From Noviherbaspirillum malthae (GTDB lineage Bacteria > Pseudomonadota > Gammaproteobacteria > Burkholderiales > Burkholderiaceae_D), in assembly GCF_015352985.1 (NCBI RefSeq), contig NZ_JACYXF010000032.1, forward strand, positions 1-64,000: DNA of 64,000 nt, given 5' to 3'. The notes under the pieces were generated by a model. The model saw only the letters and a program-made list of their open reading frames with translations, did no database searches and had not been told where the DNA came from. The first letter of the stretch is position 1. Each line of letters begins with the position of its first letter. The position numbers and the translations under genes were made by a program. Of this stretch, positions 26,239 to 35,348 are shown piece by piece.

Positions 26239-27006
26239 ATGCCGAGACCCGATTCCACACAATATCCGTCAGTACGAGCACCGCATTCGCCTCTCACCGA
26301 CTATTACCGCAACGAAGAAGAGCGACGCAGCTGGGTCGGGAATATCTTCAACCGCACGGCGGTCGACTACGATCGTATCGAGTCCATCCTCGGCCTTGGC
26401 TCGGGATCGTGGTATCGCAGGCAGGCATTGAGCCGTGCGGGGCTGGTTCCGGGAATGAAAGTGGTCGATGTCGGCGTCGGTACCGGGCTGGTGGCACGAC
26501 AGGCTGCGCTCCTGGTCGGCAATCCCGCTGACGTGACCGGCGTCGACCCGAGTTCCGGCATGCTGCAAAACGCACAGGTGCCGGACGGCGTGCAACTGGT
26601 GACCGGCAGTGCCGAGCATATTCCTTTCCCCGATCAGAGCTTCGATTTCCTGAGCATGGGCTATGCGCTGCGGCACATCAGCGACTTGTCAGTCGCCTTC
26701 GCGGAATTTCATCGCGTGCTGAAACCGGGCGGGCGTCTTTGCATTCTCGAGATTACCTGTCCGGAAAGGACCTTGCCCAAGCTCCTGCTGAAGGCTTATC
26801 TCAAAGGCGTTGTTCCGGGCCTGGCGAAGCTGGCATCCAAAAGCACGGACACCTCTCTGCTCTGGCGTTATTACTGGGATACGATCGAGGCGTGCGCCAA
26901 GCCGGCTAACGTCATTGCCACCTTGGAAAATGCCGGCTTCGGGCAGGTGGACCGCTACGTCGAACTGGGCATCTTCTCGGAGTATCGGGCGACAAAAACA
27001 CAATAA
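26239..27006 (+). CDS. UbiE/COQ5-type SAM methyltransferase
   Basis: A 255-residue class I methyltransferase. Motif I is VVDVGVGTGLVARQA (~residues 77-91), with VTGVDPSSGML, GSAEHIPFPDQSFD and HRVLKPGGRLCILE. The ATG at 26239 is preferred; the long upstream extension is not protein-like. It stands at the head of the aryl-polyene cluster, 234 bases before the ACP gene, and could O- or C-methylate the aryl head. It is separated from the main operon by hairpin-forming DNA, so it may be transcribed separately. Confidence 0.85.
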   Translation: MPRPDSTQYPSVRAPHSPLTDYYRNEEERRSWVGNIFNRTAVDYDRIESILGLGSGSWYRRQALSRAGLVPGMKVVDVGVGTGLVARQAALLVGNPADVTGVDPSSGMLQNAQVPDGVQLVTGSAEHIPFPDQSFDFLSMGYALRHISDLSVAFAEFHRVLKPGGRLCILEITCPERTLPKLLLKAYLKGVVPGLAKLASKSTDTSLLWRYYWDTIEACAKPANVIATLENAGFGQVDRYVELGIFSEYRATKTQ

Positions 27007-27074
27007 ATGCAAATTGGAGCGAGCTGCATTGGCGACGGCCGGCACGATCTTTCGGGCTTGGCAAGAAGCGGCGT

Positions 27075-27217
27075 ATTCGGAATGGAACTGCATTCCGAAT
27101 CCAACATGGCATAGCCAAATTCCTTGAGTACAGGCATTCGTCGCTGTTACCATTAGGTATTCCGAACATATTGGCCGGTTTTGCAAAAAAAACAATGCGG
27201 AATCGACCAAATTCCGC
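27075..27217. promoter_or_regulatory. ATTCCG repeat cluster before the ACP operon
   Basis: Three sites share an ATTCCG core. A perfect inverted repeat ATTCGGAATG / CATTCCGAAT lies at 27075-27100. A single ATTCCGAA lies at 27160-27167. A second inverted repeat GCGGAAT / ATTCCGC lies at 27197-27217, 24 bases before the ACP start. Repeated half-sites in the promoter region of the polyene operon suggest operators for one DNA-binding protein. No regulator is encoded in the cluster. Confidence 0.5.
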
Positions 27218-27240
27218 GTATTTGCAAGCAAAGAAATATC

Positions 27241-27525
27241 ATGACTACTGAAAGTGCCTCCACCATCGCCCCATCACTCCAGCGTGAAGTTGCCGAACTG
27301 ATTGTGCAAGCACTTGGTTTGGAAGTCGCGCCGGAACAGATCAATCCTGATGATCCCCTGTACGGTGACGGTCTCGGGCTCGATTCCATCGACGTGCTCG
27401 AAATCGCTCTTGTCGTGTCCAAGCGTTACGGCTTGCAGCTGCGTGCGGATAATGACGAAAATCACCGCATCTTCAGTTCATTGCGTAGCTTGACCGACTA
27501 TATCAGCGCGCACAAGGCATCTTGA
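27241..27525 (+). CDS. acyl carrier protein (aryl-polyene type)
   Basis: A 94-residue acyl carrier protein. The phosphopantetheine attachment site is GLGLDSIDVLEIAL, with Ser near residue 50. Flanking acidic helices and a Leu-rich end (SLRSLTDYISAHKAS) are typical. It would carry the growing aryl-polyene chain. Aryl-polyene loci normally have two ACPs; only one is present here. It starts the long rightward operon, and its stop overlaps the TTG start of the next gene. Confidence 0.92.
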   Translation: MTTESASTIAPSLQREVAELIVQALGLEVAPEQINPDDPLYGDGLGLDSIDVLEIALVVSKRYGLQLRADNDENHRIFSSLRSLTDYISAHKAS

Positions 27526-28181
27526 GGTCGGCCTTGGGGCGGGTAGGGCGCTGGACGCTTATCATTGCGTTTCCGCTGGCTTATGCGCTGCTCGCCCATC
27601 ACACCAATACCGCCCGCCTCGCAGGACTGGGAACCCTGATTGCGCTTGCGCCATTGATACTGATGTTTGTAACAATGGCATGGCAGGCAACGTATCGCAA
27701 AACGATGCTGGCATTGTTCGCGCTCGGTTGCCTGGGCCTCGGCCTGGCGTGGGGGAAAATTCAACAGTTCTACAGCATCATTTACTGGCTTGAACATGCA
27801 GGTACCGAACTGGTATTGTGCCTGGCGTTTGCCCGTACCCTGCGTGCCGACCGTGAGCCGATGGTGACGTACTTTGCACGCCTGGTGCACGGTTCGCTGA
27901 CCCCTGCGCTGCAGGACTATACGAGGCAGGTAACGAAGGCATGGGTGTGCTTCTTCTGCGCCATGGCCGGTGTTTCCACTGTACTGTTTCATGCCGCTTC
28001 CCTTGAAGTATGGTCTGCATTTGCGAACTTCCTTACCGCGCCGCTGATCGGACTGATGTTCATCGCCGAGTATGTTGTGCGTCGCCGCCTTCACCCGCAG
28101 ATGAATCACGCAAACATTGCTGACGGCATCAAGGCTTACTGGAATGCCCCCGTGAAGGCATCATCCGGCCGCAGCCAATAG
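27522..28181 (+). CDS. multi-pass membrane protein (COG4648-like)
   Basis: A 219-residue integral membrane protein with about five hydrophobic segments (for example LAGLGTLIALAPLILMFVTMAW and FFCAMAGVSTVLFHAA). The first possible start is TTG at 27522, overlapping the ACP stop; a second TTG is at 27534. Membrane proteins of this group recur in aryl-polyene loci between ACP and ligase genes. Role unknown; it may anchor the biosynthetic complex at the inner membrane. Confidence 0.8.
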   Translation: MRSALGRVGRWTLIIAFPLAYALLAHHTNTARLAGLGTLIALAPLILMFVTMAWQATYRKTMLALFALGCLGLGLAWGKIQQFYSIIYWLEHAGTELVLCLAFARTLRADREPMVTYFARLVHGSLTPALQDYTRQVTKAWVCFFCAMAGVSTVLFHAASLEVWSAFANFLTAPLIGLMFIAEYVVRRRLHPQMNHANIADGIKAYWNAPVKASSGRSQ

Positions 28182-28205
28182 CAGAACAAGCAGAACACAT
28201 CGATC

Positions 28206-29573
28206 ATGCCGACATTCCCGCTCATTACCCATCCGCACGCAGACAGCGTCATCGCCTGGCGCGATGGACAGTCAATCACCTCGGCGCGTTTTCTGTCCGA
28301 TGTGGCGCACTTGCGCACCAGGCTGCCGCAGGGCCGTCACATGCTCAATGCCTGTGCCGACCGTTACCGCTTCATGGTGGGCCTTGCTGCAGCACTCTCA
28401 AGCAACAAGGTCAGCCTGCTGCCATCGACGCAGACGCCGGAAATGATCCGGCAGATGGTCCGCTTCGCACCCGATGTATTTTGCTTGACCGATGCCCGGG
28501 ACTGCGAGATCGACCTGCCGCAAATTGGCTTTCCGGATAGCGATGCCGCCGGGCGGGCGTGTTCCGATGGCCTGCCGTATGTCGTGCCGCAGATCGATGC
28601 GGCGCAGCTGGTCGCCTATGTCTTCACGTCCGGCTCGACCGGCACTCCGGTCCCGCATGCAAAAACATGGGGGGCGCTCGTTCGCAACGTGCAAGCCGAA
28701 GCCCGTCTCTGGGACATGAACGACGAGCGGTCTCATGCGGTGATAGGCACCGTTCCGTCGCAGCATATGTATGGCTTCGAATCGACCGTGCTGATCGTCA
28801 TGCAAAGCGCCAATGCGATGGTGGCGGGCAATTCGTTCTACCCGGCGGATATCTGCAATGCCGTCGCTCAGGCGCCGCGTCCGCGCACGCTGGTGTCGAC
28901 GCCCGTGCATCTGCGCTCCGTCCTCGGCGCTGCGCTGGACATCCCTTCAGTCGATCTCGTCGTTTCCGCAACGGCTCCGTTGTCGATTGCGCTCGCCGAA
29001 GATGTCGAGGCTGCATTCGGCGCCCCGCTGCTGGAAATTTACGGCAGCACGGAGACCGGGCAAATTGCCGTGCGCAGGTCGACCAGGACCGATCAGTGGA
29101 GTCTCTTCCCCGACGTACGGTTTCATCAGGAAGGCGGCGTTACCTGGGCATCGGGCGGTCATGTCGAAAAGGCGATGCCGATGAATGACGTCATCGAAAT
29201 GGTCTCCGACGACCGTTTCCGGCTGCACGGACGCACCGCCGATCTGGTCAACATTGCAGGCAAGCGGAATTCGCTGGCTTATCTGAATCTGCAACTGACG
29301 GCGATTCCGGGGGTGGCTGACGGCGCCTTCTTCATGCCTGACGAAACCGAAGCCGACGGCGTCACGCGGCTGACTGCATTTGTGGTCTCGCCCGGCGTGG
29401 AGCCGGCATCCATCATTAGAGCGTTGCGGGAGCGGATCGATCCGGTCTTCCTGCCGCGTCCCTTGCATTTCGTCGATGCATTGCCACGCAACGCGACCGG
29501 CAAGCTGCCGCGGGAGGCGCTCAAGGCGCTGCTGCAGGAAAGGGCAAAGCAAGATACCGAGAGCGCTGCATGA
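28206..29573 (+). CDS. AMP-dependent acyl/aryl-activating ligase
   Basis: A 455-residue ANL-superfamily enzyme. The ATP-binding motif is YVFTSGSTGTPVPHAKTW (~residues 139-156), then EIYGSTETGQIAVR (~279), a hinge region HGRTADLVNIAGKRNSL and the C-terminal lysine in NATGKLPREALK. It lacks a pre-A5 insert and is short, as in the polyene-cluster ligases that load a starter or acyl group on the ACP. It probably activates a hydroxybenzoate or coumarate-like starter. Its stop overlaps the next start by four bases. Confidence 0.88.
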   Translation: MPTFPLITHPHADSVIAWRDGQSITSARFLSDVAHLRTRLPQGRHMLNACADRYRFMVGLAAALSSNKVSLLPSTQTPEMIRQMVRFAPDVFCLTDARDCEIDLPQIGFPDSDAAGRACSDGLPYVVPQIDAAQLVAYVFTSGSTGTPVPHAKTWGALVRNVQAEARLWDMNDERSHAVIGTVPSQHMYGFESTVLIVMQSANAMVAGNSFYPADICNAVAQAPRPRTLVSTPVHLRSVLGAALDIPSVDLVVSATAPLSIALAEDVEAAFGAPLLEIYGSTETGQIAVRRSTRTDQWSLFPDVRFHQEGGVTWASGGHVEKAMPMNDVIEMVSDDRFRLHGRTADLVNIAGKRNSLAYLNLQLTAIPGVADGAFFMPDETEADGVTRLTAFVVSPGVEPASIIRALRERIDPVFLPRPLHFVDALPRNATGKLPREALKALLQERAKQDTESAA

Positions 29574-29881
29574 ACAAGGCGCGCGTCGAACTGCCCGTGC
29601 CCGCAAACCATCCGGCATACGAAGGCCACTTCCCGGGCATGCCTGTGCTGCCCGGCGTGGTGCTGCTCGACGAGGCGCTGCATGCAGCCGGCAATACCTT
29701 CGGACACGTTCCTGGAGGCTGGCGCATCGGCTCCGTGAAATTTCTCGTTCCAGTCAGGCCGGCTCAGCCGCTCGAAGTCTGCCTTGAGCGAACGGATAGC
29801 GGCAGCATTCGTTTCGATATCCTGAGCGGCGATCAAAAAGTCGCCACCGGCACGGTGACTGCAGGCGCAACGGTACAGTAA
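29570..29881 (+). CDS. FabZ-like 3-hydroxyacyl-ACP dehydratase
   Basis: A 103-residue hotdog-fold protein. The signature HFPGMPVLPGVVLLDEAL (~residues 20-37) carries the catalytic His and Glu positions. It is shorter than housekeeping FabZ, as usual for the small dehydratase of aryl-polyene clusters. It would remove water from the 3-hydroxyacyl intermediate to give the conjugated double bonds. Coupled to the ligase by ATGA. Confidence 0.85.
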   Translation: MNKARVELPVPANHPAYEGHFPGMPVLPGVVLLDEALHAAGNTFGHVPGGWRIGSVKFLVPVRPAQPLEVCLERTDSGSIRFDILSGDQKVATGTVTAGATVQ

Positions 29882-29885
29882 TCAT

Positions 29886-30851
29886 ATGGACGCATCCAAG
29901 AACGTCACTGCCGAATGGGCAAAACGTCCTGAACGCAGCAACATGTTCATGTTGCGCTTGATGACATGGATATCGCTTCGCCTCGGGCGGCCGGCCGGGC
30001 GTGTCGTGCTGCATCTCATTGCCATCTATTTTCTGCTGCTGGCGCCTGCCAGCCGCGCGGGCTCCCGCCAGTACCTGCACCGCGTTCTCGGGCGGCCAGT
30101 GCGCTGGACCGACATTTATCGGCACTTCTTCTGGTTTGCCTCCACCATCCATGACCGCGTGTACCTGTTGAACCAGAGATTCGATCTGTTCGACATCACC
30201 GTGCATGGCAAGGAAGAGATCGATCGCGTAATCGCCAGGGGCGAAGGCGTGTTTCTCGTCGGTGCCCACATGGGCAGCTTCGAGGTCGCCCGTGCCCTCG
30301 GGCGCAGCCGGACGAACATGAAGGTTGCGATGGTCATGTATGAGGAGAACGCGCGCAAGATTTCCGACATGCTCAGCGCAATCAATCCTCAGGCAACGCA
30401 GGATGTGATCAGCCTCGGCCACGTCGATTCGATGTTGAAGATCAATGAAGCCTTGCAGGACGGGGCAATGGTAGGCATGCTTGCCGACCGTACGCTTGCC
30501 GACGACAGCACGGTGCCGGTCAAGCTGCTCGGCGCCGAAGCGAGACTGCCGACAGGCCCATTCAGGATGGCGGCTATCATGCGCAGGCCTGTCCTGTTCA
30601 TGGTCGGCTTGTATATGGGCGGCAATCGGTACGAAATCCATTTCGAGAAGCTGGCCGATTTTTCCCAGCTCGCCTCCGGGCAGCGCCAGCAGGAAGTGAG
30701 AAGGGCGGTAGCACGGTATGCCGAACTGCTGGAGCGGCATTGCAGGCTGGCGCCTTACAACTGGTTCAACTTCTTCAATTTCTGGCCGGAGCCGGCTTCC
30801 GATTCATCGGCTACGCCTGATACGCTTAAAACGCGGGAAGATCAACAATGA
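29886..30851 (+). CDS. LPLAT-family acyltransferase (HtrB/LpxL-like)
   Basis: A 321-residue membrane-anchored acyltransferase of the lysophospholipid/lauroyl acyltransferase group. The catalytic HxxxxE is GAHMGSFE (~residue 128), with DRTLADD, LGAEARLPTGPFRMA and a C-terminal PYNWFNFFNFW typical for the family. An N-terminal hydrophobic helix (VVLHLIAIYFLLLAPAS) anchors it. It likely transfers the polyene acyl chain, or a fatty acid, onto the lipid core. Confidence 0.87.
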   Translation: MDASKNVTAEWAKRPERSNMFMLRLMTWISLRLGRPAGRVVLHLIAIYFLLLAPASRAGSRQYLHRVLGRPVRWTDIYRHFFWFASTIHDRVYLLNQRFDLFDITVHGKEEIDRVIARGEGVFLVGAHMGSFEVARALGRSRTNMKVAMVMYEENARKISDMLSAINPQATQDVISLGHVDSMLKINEALQDGAMVGMLADRTLADDSTVPVKLLGAEARLPTGPFRMAAIMRRPVLFMVGLYMGGNRYEIHFEKLADFSQLASGQRQQEVRRAVARYAELLERHCRLAPYNWFNFFNFWPEPASDSSATPDTLKTREDQQ

Positions 30852-31462
30852 ATAAAATAGCGCGCGTGTTTTCGGCAAAAGCGATCGGCCGGCTTGCAGC
30901 AATGGTCGCCATGGCCTGTGCGGTACTCATTCCCGCAGGGGCAATGGCTGCCGACTGGAACATCGATCAATTGATGCAGCTGCTCGCAGGCGCCAAGCCT
31001 GAGCGCGCCAGGTTCGTCGAAAAAAAATATCTGTCCATGCTCGACCGACCGGTGGAATCGTCCGGCGAGCTGCGTTATACCGCGCCTGACCGTCTCGAAA
31101 AGCGTACGCTCAAGCCGAAAGCCGAAAGCATGATGGTGGAGGGTAATACGCTTACCATTGAACGCGGCAAGCAGCAGCATGTGATCCAGATGCAGGAATA
31201 CCCCGAACTGGCAGCCTTCATCGACAGCATTCGCGGTACCCTGGCCGGCAATCGCAGCGCCCTGGAGCGCACCTTCAAGCTCAAGCTTGAAGGCAGCAAG
31301 GAGCGCTGGAAGCTGCAGCTGACGCCAGCGGATGCATCGATCGGCCGGAATGTGCACATGATCCGAATCGAAGGCGGTCAGGACGATGTGCGCAGCATCG
31401 AAATCATCCAGACCGACGGCGATCGGTCGCAAATGACAATCGAGCGCATTGCGACGCGATGA
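30848..31462 (+). CDS. LolA-like periplasmic carrier
   Basis: A 204-residue exported protein. The signal peptide (LAAMVAMACAVLIPAGAMAA) is cut near residue 36. The mature part is a LolA-type sheet (LAGAKPERARFVEKKYLSML, SSGELRYTAPDRLEKRT, MMVEGNTLTIERG). LolA-like proteins are standard in aryl-polyene loci and would ferry the lipid-linked pigment across the periplasm. Overlaps both neighbours by four bases. Confidence 0.88.
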   Translation: MNKIARVFSAKAIGRLAAMVAMACAVLIPAGAMAADWNIDQLMQLLAGAKPERARFVEKKYLSMLDRPVESSGELRYTAPDRLEKRTLKPKAESMMVEGNTLTIERGKQQHVIQMQEYPELAAFIDSIRGTLAGNRSALERTFKLKLEGSKERWKLQLTPADASIGRNVHMIRIEGGQDDVRSIEIIQTDGDRSQMTIERIATR

Positions 31463-33837
31463 AGTCATCCGCATCCCGCAACCGGAACATCGCGCTCGGC
31501 GGTTGGCTGGTCGGCATCCTGCTGTGCTGCCTGGTCGTGCTCCGCACCAGTTTCACGGCCGACCTTTCGGCGTTCCTTCCCAAGTCGCCGACAAAAGAGC
31601 AGCAGGTGCTGCTCGACCAGCTCACCGACGGCATCGTATCCCGCCTGATTCTCGTCGGCCTCGAGGGAGGCGATGCCGCTACTCGTGCTGCATTGTCGAA
31701 GCGAATGGCGCAGCGCCTGCGCAACGAACCCGCGTTTGTCACGGTCAACAACGGCGAGCCGGTGCATGCGCAGAAGGACCAGGCTTATCTGTTCGGGAAT
31801 CGCTATCTTCTCAGTTCGGCGGTCACCCCGGAACGTTTCACGGTAGCGGGCATGCAGGCTGCCATCGGGGACACGATCGATTTGCTGTCTTCCCCGGCGG
31901 GGATGATGATAAAGCAGATGGTACCGCGCGATCCTACCGGGGAAATCGTGCAGCTGTTTGAACAGATGAACGGCAGCAGCCGGCCCGTACTCCAGGATGG
32001 AGCCTGGGCCTCACGCGACGGCATGCGTGCACTGCTGCTGGCGCAGACTCGTGCGAGCGGTTCCGACACCGACGGTCAGGCAGAAGCAATGCGACTGCTC
32101 CGTGCGGCTTTCGACGATGCCGTCAGGCAGGAAGGCTCCCGGGCATCCGAGGTCAAGCTTGCCATGACCGGACCCGGCGTGTTCTCTGTAGTTTCGCGCC
32201 AGACCATCGAAAGCGAGGTCACCCGGTTTTCAATACTCAGCACAGTCATCATCGTCACCCTGCTTCTGCTGGTGTACCGGTCACTGACGGCACTGGCGCT
32301 GGGCTTGCTGCCGGTCTTGTCGGGAGCATTGGTCGGCGTGGTGGCCGTCAGTCTGGGATTCGGCGTGGTACATGGCATCACCCTTGGTTTCGGTACCACG
32401 CTCATCGGTGAAGCGGTCGACTATTCCATCTACCTGTTCGTGCAGTCGCGGCAGCCGGGCACTGCCGGCCAGGAAGATTGGGTCAAGAAATTCTGGCCGA
32501 CGATCCGTCTCGGCGTGCTGACCTCGATAGCGGGATTTGCGTCGCTGCTGCTATCCGACTTTCCGGGACTTGCACAGCTTGGGCTGTATTCCATTGCCGG
32601 ACTTGTCACTGCCGCAGGGGTGACGCGCTTCGTCCTGCCATATCTGCTTCCCGCGGGTTTTCGTGTCAGGGACGTCTCTGCGATCGGACGCCGGCTCGGC
32701 GTGGTGGTAAGCCATGCTCCTGCGTTGCGGCTGCCAATCATCGCGCTGGTCATCGCTGCCTGCGTCATCGTATTCCAGCATCGCAATACGATGTGGAATT
32801 CCGAACTGTCGGCATTGAGTCCGGTATCCAAGGCTGATCAGGAAGTCGACGCCAAGCTGCGCGCCGATATGGGCGCGCCCGATGTGCGCAGCATGGTCGT
32901 TGTCACGGCAGCGAACCGGGAGGCCGCCCTGCAGGCATCCGAAGCCGTCTCTTCAAGGCTGGATACGCTGATCGACAAGAAGACCATTGCCGCATACGAG
33001 AGTCCAAGCCGCTATCTGCCCAGCGTGGCGACCCAGCGTGCCCGCCAGGAAAGCCTGCCGGGCTCCCAGGCTGCGACACTCTTGCGTGCTGCAATCGATG
33101 GATTGCCGGTGAGGCTGGAGGTTCTGCAGCCTTTTCTGGAAGATCTTGCGCAGGCAAAATCGCACGCGCCACTTGAGCGGGCCGACCTCGACGGCACTTC
33201 GTTTGCGCTGGCGGTCGATTCTCTGCTTTTCCAGCGCGGCGACCGCTGGCTTGCGATATTGCCGCTGACCGCGCCCTCGGATGTCGGTGCGATCGATGCG
33301 GACGCGGTGCGTGCGGCAATTGCCGAGGCGAAGGTGCCGAATGCGCTATACGTCGACCTGAAGCTGGAATCCGATCGCCTCTATGGCGGCTACCTGCACC
33401 AGGCAATCATGCTGTCGCTGGGCGGCGTGGCGGCGGTATTGCTGCTGCTGCTGTGGACACTGCGTTCGGTCGTCAAAGTTGCGCAAGTCGTATTGCCCCT
33501 GGCGATGGTCGTGCTCGTGGTGGTGGCGCTGCTCGTATTGACTGGACAGAAACTGATTTTGCTGCATCTGGTCGGAATGCTGCTGATCGTCGCGGTCGGT
33601 TCCAATTATGTGCTTTTCTTCACCACCAGCGTGAATGCAAAAGAGGAGAGTCTTTCACCGCAGACGCTGACATCCCTGTTTTTTGCCAACATGACCACGG
33701 TGGCCGGGTTCGGCATGCTCGGTTTTTCGGACGTGCCGGTGCTGCAAGCCATCGGAAGTACGGTTGGTCCCGGGGCGGTGCTGGCGCTGGTGTTTTCGGC
33801 GGCGTTTGCAGCACGAGCGGCGAAGCCGAAAGGGTGA
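31459..33837 (+). CDS. MMPL/RND-family exporter
   Basis: A 792-residue transporter with the MMPL two-fold layout. TM1 is near residue 15, followed by a large periplasmic loop and a TM block at about 250-400 (IVTLLLLVYRSLTALALGLL, FGTTLIGEAVDYSIYLFVQS). A second half has TM blocks from about 650 (LGGVAAVLLLLLWTLRS) to 785. The GEAVDYSIY segment carries the acidic residue of proton-driven RND pumps. It should extract or export the aryl-polyene lipid with the LolA-like protein. Confidence 0.92.
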   Translation: MKSSASRNRNIALGGWLVGILLCCLVVLRTSFTADLSAFLPKSPTKEQQVLLDQLTDGIVSRLILVGLEGGDAATRAALSKRMAQRLRNEPAFVTVNNGEPVHAQKDQAYLFGNRYLLSSAVTPERFTVAGMQAAIGDTIDLLSSPAGMMIKQMVPRDPTGEIVQLFEQMNGSSRPVLQDGAWASRDGMRALLLAQTRASGSDTDGQAEAMRLLRAAFDDAVRQEGSRASEVKLAMTGPGVFSVVSRQTIESEVTRFSILSTVIIVTLLLLVYRSLTALALGLLPVLSGALVGVVAVSLGFGVVHGITLGFGTTLIGEAVDYSIYLFVQSRQPGTAGQEDWVKKFWPTIRLGVLTSIAGFASLLLSDFPGLAQLGLYSIAGLVTAAGVTRFVLPYLLPAGFRVRDVSAIGRRLGVVVSHAPALRLPIIALVIAACVIVFQHRNTMWNSELSALSPVSKADQEVDAKLRADMGAPDVRSMVVVTAANREAALQASEAVSSRLDTLIDKKTIAAYESPSRYLPSVATQRARQESLPGSQAATLLRAAIDGLPVRLEVLQPFLEDLAQAKSHAPLERADLDGTSFALAVDSLLFQRGDRWLAILPLTAPSDVGAIDADAVRAAIAEAKVPNALYVDLKLESDRLYGGYLHQAIMLSLGGVAAVLLLLLWTLRSVVKVAQVVLPLAMVVLVVVALLVLTGQKLILLHLVGMLLIVAVGSNYVLFFTTSVNAKEESLSPQTLTSLFFANMTTVAGFGMLGFSDVPVLQAIGSTVGPGAVLALVFSAAFAARAAKPKG

Positions 33838-33840
33838 GCC

Positions 33841-34536
33841 ATGCGCGTTATTCATGACCGCTACTCGGACAGATCGGCAGCGCCCGCCCTCCTGGTGCTT
33901 CTGCCAGGCGCGATGCAACAACCGGAAGATCTGCTTTCGGCCGGTTTTGCGGCGGCGGTGCGCGCGCGCGGCTTGCCGATTGATCTGGCCCTGGTCGATT
34001 TGGGACCGCAATTCATTGGCGAAACGGGTAATGGAACCATAGTCCGCCAGCTGCATGAAATGCTCCAGCAACAAATTGCACTGCACGCCTATCAACACAT
34101 CTGGATAGCCGGAATTTCCATAGGTGGCGCCATTGCAGCCGCCTATGCCGACACCTATGCTGCCGAAGCCTCAAGCCGTATCCGCGGCCTTTGCCTGCTT
34201 GCGCCGTATCCTGGCAGTCGCATGATTATCAAGGCCATTCGGGAGGCAGGCGGGCTTGCTCATTGGTCGCCGGAACAATCCGCCGATATGGACGATAGTG
34301 CTTTTCGACTGTGGCGCTGGCTGAAACATTACCGCAACACCGGTCCTCGCCTGTATCTCGGCTATGGTTTGCAGGATCGTTTCACTCCGGGTCTTGCTCT
34401 GATGGCGGAAGCCGTCGACGCAAACTGCCTGGCAACCATCCCCGGCGGCCATGATCTGCCTGCATGGCAGCGGCTGTGGGAAACGTTTCTCAACCGGTGG
34501 GCACCGGCCCTGGACCCGAATACGGAGCGCGCATGA
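33841..34536 (+). CDS. alpha/beta hydrolase of the polyene operon
   Basis: A 231-residue alpha/beta hydrolase. The nucleophile elbow AGISIGG lies near residues 92-98, an acidic residue is in LGYGLQDRF (~180), and GGHDLPAW (~203) has the His. There is no signal peptide, so it is cytoplasmic. The gene lies three bases after MMPL and overlaps the deacetylase. It could be a thioesterase or esterase releasing or transferring the chain. A lipoprotein homologue is encoded at 45306. Confidence 0.75.
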   Translation: MRVIHDRYSDRSAAPALLVLLPGAMQQPEDLLSAGFAAAVRARGLPIDLALVDLGPQFIGETGNGTIVRQLHEMLQQQIALHAYQHIWIAGISIGGAIAAAYADTYAAEASSRIRGLCLLAPYPGSRMIIKAIREAGGLAHWSPEQSADMDDSAFRLWRWLKHYRNTGPRLYLGYGLQDRFTPGLALMAEAVDANCLATIPGGHDLPAWQRLWETFLNRWAPALDPNTERA

Positions 34537-35348
34537 ATCAACACCAACCGCTCCCGTGGCGCATGCCGAACCTTATCCGTCTGAGCATCATGCTGCACGT
34601 TGCGGCACTGATCGGTGTTGTGCTTGCTCCTCGCTTTTGGGGCATTGCGCTTGCGGCAATCATCGCCAATCACCTGGTGCTGACGCTCAGCGGTTTGTGG
34701 CCGCGAAGCACCTGGCTCGGACCTAACTGGACTGTCTTGCCGGCCGAAGCGGCACGGCGCAACGAAATTGCCTTGACCATTGATGACGGTCCCAATCCGG
34801 ACGTGACGCCGAAAGTGCTGGATCTGCTGGACCGCCATGGCGTGAAGGCGACCTTCTTTTGCATCGGCGAACATGCGGCGCGATATCCGGCATTGTGCCG
34901 TGAAATCGTCCGGCGCGGCCATGCGGTCGAAAACCACAGCCAGCATCATCGTCACTATTTTTCACTAATGGGCGCTCGTGGGCTGAAGCGCGAGATTGAA
35001 GCGGGACAAACAACGCTGGCTTCGATTACCGGCAGCCTGCCGCGTTTTTTTCGTGCGCCGGCGGGATTGCGCAATCCCTTCCTCGATCCGGTGCTGGCAA
35101 AATGCGGCCTGCGGCTTGCGGCCTGGACGCGCCGCGGATTTGATACCCGCACGGGAGATGCTGGCACCGTTGCCGCGCGCCTGCTGAAGGGCCTGCGGCC
35201 GGGATCGATTTTATTGGTGCATGACGGGAATTGTGCACTGACCAGCGCCGGCGTGCCGGTCATTCTCGATGTGTTGCCGATACTTTTCGACGGCGCCGAG
35301 AAGGCCGGTCTTCGTTTCGTTACCTTATCTGAAGCCTTCAAAGGATGA
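34533..35348 (+). CDS. polysaccharide deacetylase (NodB-like)
   Basis: A 271-residue carbohydrate esterase family 4 protein. Two N-terminal membrane segments (residues ~15-50) precede the NodB domain. Motif 1 is ALTIDDGPNPD (~88-98), motif 2 HSQHHRHYFSL, motif 3 FFRAPAGLRNP and the C-terminal ILLVHDG. Catalytic Asp and metal His residues are present. This would remove N- or O-acetyl groups from a sugar, which fits a glycosylated polyene lipid and the GT2 gene nearby. Confidence 0.87.
   Translation: MNQHQPLPWRMPNLIRLSIMLHVAALIGVVLAPRFWGIALAAIIANHLVLTLSGLWPRSTWLGPNWTVLPAEAARRNEIALTIDDGPNPDVTPKVLDLLDRHGVKATFFCIGEHAARYPALCREIVRRGHAVENHSQHHRHYFSLMGARGLKREIEAGQTTLASITGSLPRFFRAPAGLRNPFLDPVLAKCGLRLAAWTRRGFDTRTGDAGTVAARLLKGLRPGSILLVHDGNCALTSAGVPVILDVLPILFDGAEKAGLRFVTLSEAFKG

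Noticed and set aside
27007..27240. Possible second ACP before the annotated ACP
   Set aside because: No frame here contains a DSL-type phosphopantetheine motif; the region holds inverted repeats instead.
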